Below, one piece after another: positions 24,724-36,132 of a DNA stretch of 64,000 nucleotides (position 1 is the first letter of the stretch; every line of letters begins with the position of its first letter). Below the pieces are notes generated by a model. That model did not search any database, was not told the origin of the DNA, and saw only the letters and a program-made list of their open reading frames with translations. Origin of the DNA: Garcia nutans (Eukaryota; Streptophyta; Magnoliopsida; Malpighiales; Euphorbiaceae); contig CANTUV010000037.1 of the NCBI GenBank assembly GCA_947685225.1, forward strand, positions 32,879,001 to 32,943,000, given 5' to 3'. The translations under genes were made by a program, and so were the position numbers.

Positions 24724-24804
24724 ACTTTAATATTTCTTTTCGTTTCATCTTTTTTTTAAACCACATATATATATATTAAAATAATTTAATATTTAATTAT
24801 TAAA

Positions 24805-25940
24805 TGCTGACTTAGCAGTATATGTCCATCTGACTGAGGATGAAGAGCAGTACTTAAATGCAATCGAGAACCCAAAGTATCATGCAAAATTTTCCAAAAA
24901 ACACTAAAGAAACTGGGACTCCATGCAACCTGACTATCTCATTGACACACAGCTCAGCCAACCTCTCAAGAGAATAATCCATCTGAAGTTGAAGAAAATG
25001 AGCTGTCTTCATCATCTGATCAAATATCACCCAGATTGCATCATGCTTCTTCTAAGTCAAAGGTAGTCCAGTCACAAAATCCATTGTGACTTGCTCCCAT
25101 TTCCACTCTGGCACTGATAAAGGTTGGAGCAACCCTGAAGGAACTTGGTGCTCAGCCTTCACTTTCTGGCAAGTGAGACATCTGGATACAAACTTTGCTA
25201 TGTCCCTCTTCATACCTGACCACCAATAATGTCGCTTCAAGTCCTGATACATCTTGGTACTCCCAGGGTGCATAGCAAAAAGTGACTGATGTGCTTCCTC
25301 TAATATCATTCTTTTCAATTCTGCATCATCAAGAATACACAATCTATCTCTGTACCATAGACTTCCATCATCCCTCACATAAAAGTCTCGACTCTCCCCC
25401 TTCTGACAAACCAACACAATTTTCTGAATTCTCTCATCTGCCAGCTGAGCCTCCCTAATATGATCTAACAAGACTGGCCTCAATTGCAATTGAGCCATCA
25501 AAGCACCATCATCATAAGATTCAAATTTAGCATGCAATGCTCTCAACTCAATAAACTACGAGAGCGAATAAGATGTCAAACCTGCCAAAGACTTTTGACT
25601 CAATGCATCAGCAACAACATTTGCCTTACCGGGATGATAATTAATCAAACAATCGTATTCTTTAATCAAGTCTAACCACCGTCTCTGCCAAAGATTCAGC
25701 TATCTCTGAACACCCAGGTATTTCAAACTCTGTGATCTGTATAAATGAAACACTTTTCCCCATACAAGTAATGCTGCCAAATCTTCAAGGCAAAAACTAT
25801 TGCTGCTAATTGCAAATAATGCGTCGGATAATTCAGCTCATGCAGGTTCAACTGTCGAGAGGCATAAGCAATGACTCTACCCTCTTGCATCAGAAAATAA
25901 CCTAAACCACTGTGTGAAGCATCACTGTATATCACATATG
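24805..25940 (-). pseudogene. Tekay H pol, RNase H to integrase part
   Basis: Reading down the minus strand: RNase H (VIYSDASHSGLG catalytic start, ASRQLNLHELNYPTHYLQL) at 25723-25940, then a tail with NYHPGKANVVADALS at about 25600-25660. The integrase N-terminal zinc-binding region lies in the 164-residue frame at 25052-25546 (His in HPGSTK, Cys in RCLTCQKVKAEHQ), followed by the start of the catalytic core (TMDFVTGLPLT). Below 25052 the core continues in broken frames to a piece resembling HPQSDG near 24830, then stops at the deletion junction. The integrase C-terminus and chromodomain are missing. The upstream pol continues beyond solo LTR K at 29204. Confidence 0.85.
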
Positions 25941-26519
25941 GTTTATGTAACACTCCGATACCCTATATAAGTACTATACATATACCTAGTATACATACAG
26001 TAAGTATATAAAGTATAAGAATGCTACTTTTCGTTACCTTTTAAAAACCTGTAACCAAATTTAAACCATAATACATTAATTTAAATAACATTTATAAAAT
26101 CATTATCTTTATCCAAATTACATTTATACATATAAATACTCTCTCATCAGAAATATATCAAAATTAAAAGTATTACATGTATGCATTACCCTCTAGTTGG
26201 TCTCGACAAACTCTTACTCTTCTTGTGGCATAATGAGAGACTTCATATCTTCACCTATTTACCTGCGCGAATACACACCCGCGCTAAGCCCGAGAGCTTA
26301 GTAGTCCAAATATAAAATGTAAACATATAGTATAGAAGTATTAACATATAATGATATATCCATTCAATGTATAATTAATTCTTATCATATTATCTTTTCT
26401 TTTTAATTGCATCATTCATATATCTTAGCTAATTTCATATATAATGTACATATATATACATAATATTATCACCAACCCCAATCTATCACCAATATATTAA
26501 TACACCCACATTATATATA

Positions 26520-26712
26520 CCATACCAATCATTATTGCAATACACACATTACATATCATACCAATCACTATTGCAATACACACATTACATGCCATATCAA
26601 TCACTATTGCAATACGCACATTACATATCATACCAATCACTATTGCAATACATACATTACATATCATATCAATCACTATTGCAATACACACATTACATAT
26701 CATACCAATCAC
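26520..26712. repeat. 36-bp tandem array, about five copies
   Basis: The unit CACTATTGCAATACACACAT plus TACATATCATACCAAT repeats with few changes. It explains two repetitive overlapping ORFs on both strands, which are not genes. Confidence 0.92.
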
Positions 26713-28084
26713 GAATCACATTTTTAATGAAGATAACCATTATCATCAACCACTTTTCATTTACATATCATACCTCATAACATTATCTTATTCACAATTC
26801 ATCAATCATGATTCATTTATTTCAACACTTGTATTTCACATTGGCAACAAAGACAGACTCGGGCCCAAAACACTAATATGTCATTCGACTTTCAGAGTTA
26901 ATGCTTTGGTTTAATTATCACATTTATCATTATCCCAACTAGGCTTCAAGGATTAGGTTCAACCAAGCTTCAAGGGGAGCAAAGCATGCTAAGCATCAAC
27001 CCAACTTGGCTTCAAGAACCAACCCAACCTAGCTTCAAGGGTTGTAACATCTCAATTAGGCTTCAAGGAATCAATTCCAACCTAACTTCAAGAGATTGTT
27101 ACTATTAGGCATGCCACCAACAACAAAACTCTGAAAATGAATAACATATTAGACACACAATTCATTGATCATTCCATCACCAATATCATTTACAATTCTC
27201 ATCATCATTTAGGCAAACATGCCTTACATATCTCAATTGAATTGTCATAGCCAATCACAATGGCTTCATATCATATTTGAATCATCATGGCCAATTACAA
27301 TGGCTTCACAACATATCCTATCTCAATCCATATGATACATATAGCATCATTGATATAACATTTCAAAGTATTTTATTCATATAATACATTGCCATTCACA
27401 AGATTCACAATGCATATAACATAACATTTCATCATTTCTCAAAATACATAAACACCATTCATTATTAGAGCATTTATCATAATAATTTGCACATACCTTA
27501 AGAATGATCCTCATTTCTTCCTATCTTTCCCATTTCATATATCATCCTTTATATATATATATAGAAATTGACATTATTCATTTACATTCACAATATAATA
27601 GAGTATTTAACACATTCATCCAAATGTGTTAAGGTTCAAGGACATATAAGGATATACAATCAAATAGGATTTATGCTTACCTTTTTAATGATCTTCACAA
27701 CTTTCACCTCATTCAATCATCACCTTAGTCAAATTATATTAACAATATAGTAAACTACTTAACACATTTGCAAACAAATGTGTTAAGCCTCAAATCATGT
27801 AAATAAATACAATCATATGTATTGGTACTTACCTCAAGAACTACTCCCATCAATTTATACATTTCTTTATTCCAAGAATTCTCCACATTTAGGTTAATGC
27901 AACCCAATCTCTTCGAAACCTAATCCAAAGATCATTATTCATAAGTTTAGTATCATCTACCTACATTTGTTTAGGTCATTCTTTGTTTACAAAGTGTTTA
28001 TGTTTAGGTTTAGAGACCAAACTATCTTTGAAGAATCAAAACCATACAAAAAGAACAAAGAAATCAAACAATATCCAACTCATT

Positions 28085-28320
28085 TGAGGGACACGGGCAG
28101 CCCACTTGAGGGACACGGCCGTGTCTCTCAACTATAAAAGAGGCAGTAGCCAACACGGCTAGGTGACACGGCCGAGCTTGTGGCCGTGTCTCTCACCAAA
28201 AACCACAGTAGCTGACACGGCTTGGGGACACGGCCGTGTCTCCCAAAAACACTCCAACACATCCAAAATTTTTCATGACTTGGCCGTGTCTCTCCCTTGC
28301 CTTTGGCCGTGTCACTCAAG
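28085..28320. repeat. GC-rich inverted-repeat array in solo LTR K
   Basis: Copies include the perfect 14-bp palindrome GACACGGCCGTGTC (twice) and GACACGGCC-GAGCTTGT-GGCCGTGTC. Positions relative to the LTR match the arrays in J and D. Confidence 0.85.
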
Positions 28321-29203
28321 AACACAAACCCTATTTATGGCCAACTCTTCCAAATGCATTTAAACACATAATACCCAACACAAACTCACTCAAATGGATG
28401 TAATCAAACTCATTAACACTTATTTTGCACATTTAACATAATACTTACATTAACCAAACATTAAATCATTCATCAACTCCAAACCTTAAAACCAACTTCA
28501 CACTTGAACTTCCACTATCAAAACCCACTTAAACTTACAATTTTCACAATCAAACCAACACCAATTCAATCCTTTATCTCACCATCAATTTTAACACTTA
28601 TAAACACATATCAAACACACCAAATCATCACATCAACAAATCACAATTTCCTTTAGACACAACTTCAAAATTAACAAAGGAAAACACAAGATTACTTACT
28701 TGAAATGAAGAAAATCCACAAATCTCTAACCAAAACCCTTGATTCCTTCTTCAATTTGAGTTAAGATCTTCAAACACCTCTCAAGCTCTTTCTCTTCTTG
28801 GATGGCCGGCACACACAAGAGAAGAAAAGAAATTCAACAAAAGTCAACAAGCTTTTCTTCTTTAAATCTCCACCAAGAGATTTTAACCAAGCAATTACTA
28901 AAACACCCTTTTCCATATAACTTAACTTTTGTCTCTTATATGTCCACATAGGTAATTACACATGCCACAAAAATAAATATCTCTATTGCATTGACTCTTC
29001 CTTTGACTTATGTATATGTTAATTATACAACCATATAAACAACATATACACTTCTCTCTAAACCCTATTTTATTTCCCAAAACACATATACACAAGCATT
29101 CTCTTACCAATTTCTTTTCTCTTCACATCATATACATTCAATCCAACTTACAACCACAACATAATCAAAACTTCTAAGGCATACATGAGGATATTACAGT
29201 TTA

Positions 29204-30329
29204 CCTTCCACAGGCAGGGTAAGGACAGGAGCTTGAGTCAACATCTCCCTCAGCTGCTCAAAACTCGCCTGACACCAATCAGTCCACACAAATCTAACTC
29301 CTTTCTGAAGTAATCTGGTGAGTGGTGTAGCTATTATAGAAAAACCCTTCACAAATCGACGATAATAGCATGCCAATCCTAGAAAACTTTTAACCTCTGT
29401 CATAGTCTTCGGTGGACTCCAATTCAAGATAACCTTAACTTTACTCAGATCAACTCTAATACCCTCTACTAAAACCACATGACCAAGAAAAGCTACCTGA
29501 TCAAGCTAGAACTCACACTTAGACAGCTTATCATACAACTGCTTCTCTCTCAGAGTATGCAATACGATCTGCAAATGCCTATCATGATCCTGCTCATTAC
29601 GCGAATACACCAAGATGTCATCAATGAAGACTACCACAAACTGATCAAAATATGGTATCAATACCCTGTTCATCAAATCCATAGAAGCTGCTGGTGCATT
29701 CGTCAATCCAAAGGGCATCACCAAAAACTCATAATGCCCATACCTCGTGCGAAAAGCTATCTTGGGTACATCCACATCTCTGACTCTCAACTGATGGTAC
29801 CCTGATCTCAGATCAATCTTAGAGAATACTGCTGCTCCCTTCAACTGATCAAAGAGATCATCTATCTGAGGCAAAGGATACTTGTTCTTGATGGTCACCT
29901 TATTCAACTACCTATAATCAAAACACAATCTCATGGTGCCATCCTTCTTCTTCACAAGAAACATAGGCACTCCCACGGGGACACACTAGGGTAGATGAAC
30001 CCTTTATCTAATAACTCCTGCAACTGCACCTTCAACTCTCTCAACTCAGTAGGTGCCATCTGATTAGGGGTAATAGAGATAGGAGTGCTACCAGGCAATA
30101 AATCAATACCAAACTCCACTTCTCTCTCAGGAGGTACCCCTGGCAACTCATCAGGGAAAATATCTGGAAACTCGGCAACTGTGGGTATACTTTCAAGTAG
30201 GGATCCCACTACTCTAGTATCTACAACATGAGCAAGATAAGCCTCACATCCCTTTTGAATTATCCTCCCAGCTGAAATAGCTAAAACAAACATAGATGAA
30301 AGATATCTTTGCTCACTAGATACCATCAC
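29204..30329 (-). pseudogene. Tekay H reverse transcriptase (with start of RNase H)
   Basis: The 133-residue frame at 29506-29907 holds the RT core: FSKIDLRSGYHQL (first catalytic Asp at residue 32), VMPFGLTNAPA and FIDDILVYSRNEQDH (Asp 96-97, the YVDD equivalent). Below it, after a stop and a frame change, 29204-29478 encodes the connection region (SFLGLACYYRRFVKGFS, FVWTDWCQASFEQL). Above it, 29952-30329 encodes the RT N-terminal part (FPDIFPDELPGVPPEREVEF). A stop sits in the DYR-LNKV motif at about 29908 and a frame break near 29960. Disabled, but all RT landmarks are present. Confidence 0.88.
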
Positions 30330-30723
30330 GTGTTCTCAAAGTAACACATTTCTTCTGACAGTCTACCACAGCCCCATGCTTGGATAACCAATCCATGCCT
30401 AAAATCATATCATATTCCCTGAAAGTTATCTCAATCAAGTCACCGAGAAACTCCTCATCCTGAACAACAACTGGACTATCTTGGTGCACCCTGCTCACCA
30501 CAACACTACGCCCTAAAGGATTTGTCACCAAGACATCAAATCCTAGGGACTCAGAATGCAATTCAATCATAGGCAAGATAGATGCACTTATGTATGAATG
30601 GGTAGATGCAGGATCTAATAAAGCAAGGACTAAAATACCAAATAAAGAAAATGTACCCGCAATAATGGCTGAAGCATCCGGCTGCCTTTGCATCACATAA
30701 ACCCGCTGAGATGGCCCAGCCAC
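30316..30723 (-). pseudogene. Tekay H aspartic protease
   Basis: A 135-residue frame. ALLDPASTHSYIS corresponds to the retropepsin active-site region that in Tekay elements usually reads D-P/S-G-S/A-T-H; here the Gly is Ala. MILGMDWLSKHGAVVDC is the conserved C-terminal part of the Tekay protease. The frame breaks just before the RT linker, at about 30320-30330. It joins upstream to the zinc-knuckle region of gag. Confidence 0.82.
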
Positions 30724-31923
30724 ATCTAGCCTACTGCCTCCGGATGTAGAGCCTCCTCTCTAACTAACCACCTCTACTAAAACCTCTGCCACCACGACCC
30801 CCTCTTAAACTAGGTCGAGAAGATGCAGTATCTGCCTGCCTAACCTCTTGTGGCTCAGGACAATCTCTGATAAAATGGTCTGACGACCCACATCTAAAAC
30901 ACACTCCCGAAGCACCTCTCCACCAGCAGATACCTTCATGTACTCTACCACAATGAATGCAAGTAGGTGGAGTAGGTCTCTAAGCCATTGGAGTCGGAGC
31001 ACTAGCCACTGAAACTGCAGGTCTCTGTCTTTGCTGCTGTACTAACTTGCCAAACTACCCCTGGCTCCTAATAAACCTCTGAAAATGTCCCCCTCGGCCT
31101 CTCTTCACTGATGAAGACCCTGCCTCACTCTGGGGTCTCCTAACTCTGGTCTTCTCAACCCTGGCAGCTGCTGCAAGACTATGTGCCCTCTCAACACTCC
31201 TGGCAGCTACAACTAACTGGAAAAAATCCGGATACCGAGAGCCTATGATGATGCACATGATAGAGGGTCTCAGTCCCTCCTCAAACCTCCTGCACCTGTC
31301 GAACTCGTCAGAAATAATCCCACCAGCATAGTGACTCAACTGGATAAACTAGATCTCATACTCGGTCACTGTCCTAGTATCCTGTCTCAGACTCAGGAAC
31401 TCCATCTTCTTTGCATCTTTAAACTCTCTTGGAGTATACTTCTGCTCAAATTCCTGCAGGAAATCATCGTAGGTCAGGACTGGTGGATCATCCAAAGCAT
31501 GTGGAACCGTCTTCCACCAATCATATGCATCTCTCTGCAGAAGAGATCTGGCATAATCAAACTTTTCTTCTGGACTAGCCTGTAATTGAATGAATACCCT
31601 CTGAACCCAGTCTAGCCACTGCTCTACTACAGCAGGGTCTGTAGTACCAATGAAGTTCTCAGCCCCATACTTTCTGAGTTTATCATGCTGTCTCACCGCA
31701 ACTACGGCTGCAGCTGTGGCTGTGGCGGCTGCGGAACTGGAGTCTTCCTCAACAACTCTACCATATGCCATACCCAGCCAGGTGGAATCTCATCAGCTGT
31801 TGGTCTCACAGGTACAGAAATAGATGCCTCACCAGCAGATACAACTCTAGCTCCATCTCTACCCTTATCTGGAGCCACATTCTCTGCACTACCCTCTTTA
31901 ACCAGATGTGGCTGAGACACCAT
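30724..31923 (-). pseudogene. Tekay H gag, decayed
   Basis: Pieces in several frames: an N-terminal part with VRPTADEIPPGW (31702-31923), then the capsid-like part (31349-31771) with FIGTTDPAVVEQWLDWVQRV, DAYDWWKTV and YTPREFKDAKKMEFLSL, then 31055-31339 (FEEGLRPSI), and a CCHC zinc knuckle CFRCGSSDHFIRDCP near 30870. At least two frameshifts and several stops. An alanine-rich stretch (about 31690-31740) follows from GCN-type codons. These are the usual Tekay gag parts in the usual order. Confidence 0.85.
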
Positions 31924-32070
31924 AACTACCTATATCTGCAAACAAAGCAAAAAATACTATATCAGAGATCGGAAACTGCCAGTGTCAATGCATGTATTAT
32001 AATTAAAAACTATTTTTCAAATCCCCCATTTTCTCTCTCTATTATCCCACCTAAGTCGAGAACCTCAAAC

Positions 32071-32086
32071 CTAGGCTCTGATACCA
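32071..32086 (-). promoter_or_regulatory. PBS of Tekay H (initiator tRNA-Met type)
   Basis: Minus strand TGGTATCAGAGCCTAG begins 7 bases after the end of the 5' LTR. TGGTATCAGAGC is the well-known complement of the 3' end of plant initiator tRNA-Met. Confidence 0.93.
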
Positions 32087-32093
32087 AAACAAA

Positions 32094-35009
32094 TGTAACA
32101 CCCTTATACCCTATATACGTACAATACATATTTCCAGCATATGTAAAATACGCATATACGGTACAAAAATGTCATAGACCGGTTTACTAAATTTTTTTTT
32201 CACATTCCCAATTTTAAATTTCAAATTCTAAATATATAAAAATTAAATAGAATATAAATATTCTTTACTTGTTATAAGAACCCAAAATAAATAATATATA
32301 TATAAATCTCTGGAAAAAATTTGCCAGAGTTTTGTCTATATTTTGGACATCCCAAAATTTAGCAATTACTCAACATGGAAAAAGAAAAAACTCCCAAATA
32401 ATTTCCAATCACCATCTCAACCATACTTCTCAATTTCACCAAGTTTCTCAAACATTTATATATATAGATATATATAATTTAAAGCACACTTACTCTCCCA
32501 TTTCAAATACATTGACCCAAACATTCTTTATAATATACAATACTTAAAATCCAAAACATAATATGTTATGCATAATACTCAAGATGTACAATAACATAAA
32601 AATATATACATGCTACTGGTAGTGTTTCTGATCTCGATAGCAACTCAATAAGCTCATCTACAAGTCTAGACCCGACCTGGTCTAGAAGAACTCTCTAGCT
32701 CAGCTGGGTCTGCCCTGTCACCTACGCAATGGAAACAATCTCACTAAGTCAAAGCCCAGTGGTACAAACTTTGATAATAACAATATAACTAAATGCAATA
32801 CCAATGCACAATGCATTTAGATGTCACATCATTCCACTTTCTTATATTTTTCAAATATTTCCTAATTGACATTAAAACAAAGACAAGCATGGGCCCAAAA
32901 AGGATCTAATATGCTATTCAAATTTCAAAGTTACTGCTTTGGTCCATAATGACACTGTGTGTCTAGCCCCGTAGGCAATATATCCATGGATAATGTAATA
33001 GCCCTAGTCTCTTGGACCTCAACCCGGCTAGACTGCTACAGATTTTGATGCTTACTACCCAGTCTTTTCAACCCAAAAACATCATATTTATCAGTTGGCC
33101 TAGCTTACAACCCAGTCTTTTCACCATTCCAGCGTATAACTCGTAGGCAATCATAGGCATGCCGCCAAACCCAGAACTCTGAAAATTGAATAACATACTA
33201 GTCACACAATTTATTCATTTTTCTCATTATTAATCTCTTTCTCTTTCTTACATATTCAATCTAGGCACATTGCTTTATTTTCACATTTTTTTCTCATTTT
33301 GCTCATTTTTCACATCTTTCTTATTTTTCTCACTTTTCTCATTTTTATCAATATCAATTCATTTCATTATTCCACATATCTCATTTTTGCATTCACAACA
33401 CATTACCCACTTACTTTGGGTATTTTCACATAATATGCATATTTCACATTTTACACAATTTAGCCATTATCAATGGCTTTTCACAATGCATTTAACACAT
33501 ATATGACATTACAAATGTCATAGCATATTGTTCATACACAATCAATGAACCAAGTAACTTAACACATTTTCCAACAAAAATGTGTTAAGTCCAAATGTTA
33601 TGCAAATATAAACATTATATTCAAAGTTTGTACATACCTCCACTAACAACCCAAAGCAAGCTAAAAACAACCTTCAATCCAATCTTTCCAACTTTACCTT
33701 CATCACTTGGATGAAGCAAATCAACCTCCCTCAAAGCCTAAACCAAATGTGATAACAAATAATCATTTAGTATCACATTTAATGGCATTTCCAACATTAA
33801 ACCATAATTACACATCACTCCTACAAATTTTCAAAATTTTAGCCTTTCCTTACTTCAACATTAGAATTCCATTTAACTACAATTAAATTAGTATTTTAAG
33901 TTTATTTATATTATTAAAAACATATTTTAATACTTTTAAGTCATTTACATTATAAAAATATACTCTTATACACAAAATCTCAAAAATGGCATAACCTTCC
34001 CCCATTGAAGGATTTCCATTCTAACACAATCCATTACTCATTCCAAGCTTATATTCATCACTTTTAACACTAAACTACATGCTTAAACAAATAAAATCAC
34101 ACAATTCAACCACTTTGGAAAATCAATTTTTCAAAACCCTAAATCTCCACTTCCATTCTCAAACTCCAAACTAACACCACCAAATCCAATATTTGACCTT
34201 AAAATACTTGTTTACGAATCAAAACAACTCATTTAGAACCAATTTGCACAATTAAAGTTCATGTTTTTAAAACCCCAAAAATCCATAACCCTTAATTCTC
34301 TCTCTTCACCATTCTTTAACCAAACTCCATCATCTCTTAAATCTAACCTTAGAATGATTGTTAACTACCCAAAATAACATCATACACACCAATTCCAACA
34401 ATTATAACATACTACATCAAAATCTCAAAACTCACATAATCCAAATTTCCAAGGAATTCAAAGAAAAGAGATAGAAACTTACTAATTTTGGTGGAGATCA
34501 CCGAAAATCCACTTGCAACTTGTTAATTCCTTCAATTTATGGAGTATAGAAGAAGTAGAATCCTTGGTCTAGCTCCCATGGAATTTTGGCCAAAGGAAAG
34601 AGAAGAAGAAGAAGAAGAAGACTTTAATATTTCTTTTCCTTTCATCTTTTTTTTAAACCACATATATATATTAAAATAATTTAATATTTAATTGTTTAAT
34701 TATTTTTTTAATAAATTAAAAGTCCTAATTTCCCTCTTCCATTCAAAAATAATTTGTTTTTGAATTATTTTATTAATTTTGAATTTATAAGATTTAATTA
34801 CTAAAATACCCTTTTCTTTTAAAAAGTGTTGACTTTTATATATGTTATGTATATTTTGCATATATATCACATATATATTCCACTTTTTCATTTAAAATCC
34901 CTTCATTTTTCATTTAAAACCATTAATTTAAAATATCCTTTTAAATTATAATTTATTTTATCCAATTTTCCAAAAATTAGAAATTTTCAAAAATTTTAGG
35001 ATGTTACAC
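32094..35009 (-). mobile_element. 5' LTR of Tekay H
   Basis: 2916 bp, TGTAACACCC to AGGATGTTACA on plus. It preserves the undisturbed version of the site into which J inserted in the partner LTR. No strong GC-rich palindrome array is seen in this LTR, unlike J, K, D and G, so it belongs to a distinct subfamily. Confidence 0.93.
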
Positions 35010-35014
35010 TCTTT

Positions 35015-36113
35015 CTCATCCTCTTTAGCAATCGGAAGGCCCCTCTCAACAACCTCAGAATTTAAGATTAAATTGCACTCCTCAATTTTTGAATTGCAAA
35101 TATTAGGTTCTACTTCCAAGGTCATGGCCATCTCAAACTTATCTATACTATCTTTACTAACTTCCTTGGAGGGCATGTCATAGAGTTCAGAAAGTTGCAT
35201 ACCTTGCTTCTCATCCTTTAATCTACTTGGGAATGGAATTGGTGGCATATAAGGATTTGGTGGTTCATGCAATTTTGTTGAAGTTGATGCTTCCAAATTC
35301 TCCTCCTCCTTTGATCGACTTGGCTCCTCTAGGAGTTGATGTGCTAGGAATTGATGTGCCAGTTGCCCAATTTGAGTTCGCACCTTCTTCAATGATACCT
35401 CCAAAGAATCAAACCTCTTATTGCTCCCTTCCTGATTTTGTGTGCTAATTTGAAGGAAAGCATTCAAATTATCTTCCACTGTGGGTTTCTCAAATTGAGC
35501 TTATTTTTTGCACAAATTTGAATGAAGGCATTCAAACTATCTTCCAAAGTGAGTTCCTTAAGTTGATCTTGATTTGGTGTGTAATTTGAATAAAGGCATT
35601 CAAACTATCTTTCAATGTGGGTTTCTTAAGGTGATATTGATTTGAGCATTGTTATTGAAAGTAAGAACTTCTTTGGTAAGGTTGAAAAAATTATTGAAGT
35701 GAAATTTGCTGTTGGTTTTCCCAAGAAAAATCTTGGTAGTTTCTCCAATTTGGATTATAAGGATTGGAATATGGGTCATTTCTACCCCCTGGATGAAAAC
35801 TTTCAAAGGCATATTCTTCCTCTTGCCTCTCTTGATATTGTCTAAAACCAAATGAACACATGTTTGCGCTATGTCCTGCAATCCCACATGCTTAACATAC
35901 TTCACGAGTAGGCATAGGTGCTCTTCCTCTTACATTTGGCATCTTAAGTTGATTCGTTAATTCAGCTAATTGCCATGCCATTTCAGAATCTGCATTCTCA
36001 CCATATACTCCCTCATGCTGTGAAAACTGCATCTTTACAAAAAACACTTAATAATTTAAAGAAAATAACAAACAATTAAATAAAAAAATCAAAATATTAC
36101 TACTTAAACAACC
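35015..36113 (-). pseudogene. Athila F gag-like region
   Basis: The 173-residue frame ending at the H insertion has Athila gag features: a repeated LNAFLQISTQNQE type motif, QIGQLAHQ and NPYMPPIPFPSRLKDEK. Further up the minus strand a broken frame shows a zinc knuckle (C-x2-C-GIAGHSANMC) at about 35880 with a stop codon inside it, and RNDPYSNPYNPNWRNY. The N-terminal gag (capsid) half is absent: the frame starts only about 80 bp from the PBS, with EMAWQLAELTNQLK. After SRLKDEK the usual protease is replaced by a short acidic linker that leads, across Tekay H, into RT. Confidence 0.78.
35455..35645. repeat. About 75-bp triplication inside the Athila F gag-like region
   Basis: The block AAGGCATTCAAACTATCTT plus flanking TTGATCTTGATTTG and GTGGGTTTCTTAAG occurs three times in a row. 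On the coding strand it repeats the LNAFIQI-like motif, in part out of frame. Confidence 0.8.
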
Positions 36114-36114
36114 T

Positions 36115-36132
36115 TCCTCGGCAACGGAGCCA
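36115..36132 (-). promoter_or_regulatory. PBS of Athila F
   Basis: Minus strand TGGCTCCGTTGCCGAGGA, 6 bases after the LTR end. It is two substitutions from the usual Athila PBS TGGCGCCGTTGCCGGGGA, complementary to tRNA-Asp. Confidence 0.88.

Larger units (their letters stand above)
19640..24804 (-). mobile_element. 3' LTR of Tekay H, split by solo LTR J and truncated
   Basis: Starts TGTAACACCCTTATACCC as does the 5' LTR at 32094. The two parts (19640-21043 and 23686-24804) align with 32094 onward, and the uninterrupted 5' LTR shows the empty site at 33485-33510. About 130 bp present at 33760-33890 are absent here, and the last part of the LTR (the counterpart of 34680-35009) is deleted at the junction with pol. 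Confidence 0.9.
25941..29203 (-). mobile_element. Tekay-type solo LTR K
   Basis: 25946-29198 (3253 bp), TGTAACACTCCGATACCC to GAGGATATTACA on plus, TSD GTTTA at 25941-25945 and 29199-29203. It interrupts the RT-RNase H part of H's pol. Related to J and G but carries a private 36-bp tandem array, a palindrome array and two blocks with NNTGTGTTAAG-type repeats (27600-27800). Confidence 0.95.
19635..35014 (-). mobile_element. Tekay/Del-type chromovirus element H
   Basis: Two LTRs (19640-24804 and 32094-35009) with TSD CTCTT at 19635-19639 and 35010-35014. PBS complementary to initiator tRNA-Met follows the 5' LTR. Order on the minus strand: gag, CCHC knuckle, protease, RT, RNase H, integrase. 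Solo LTRs J and K interrupt it. A deletion at about 24804 removed the integrase C-terminus, the chromodomain, the PPT and the inner end of the 3' LTR. Multiple stops and frameshifts. About 9.5 kb without insertions. Confidence 0.94.

Noticed and set aside
26497..26780. Overlapping repetitive ORFs on both strands (IAIVIGMICNVC / YQSLLQYTHYIS repeats)
   Set aside because: They are direct translations of the 36-bp tandem array; the unit is a multiple of three so all frames stay open.
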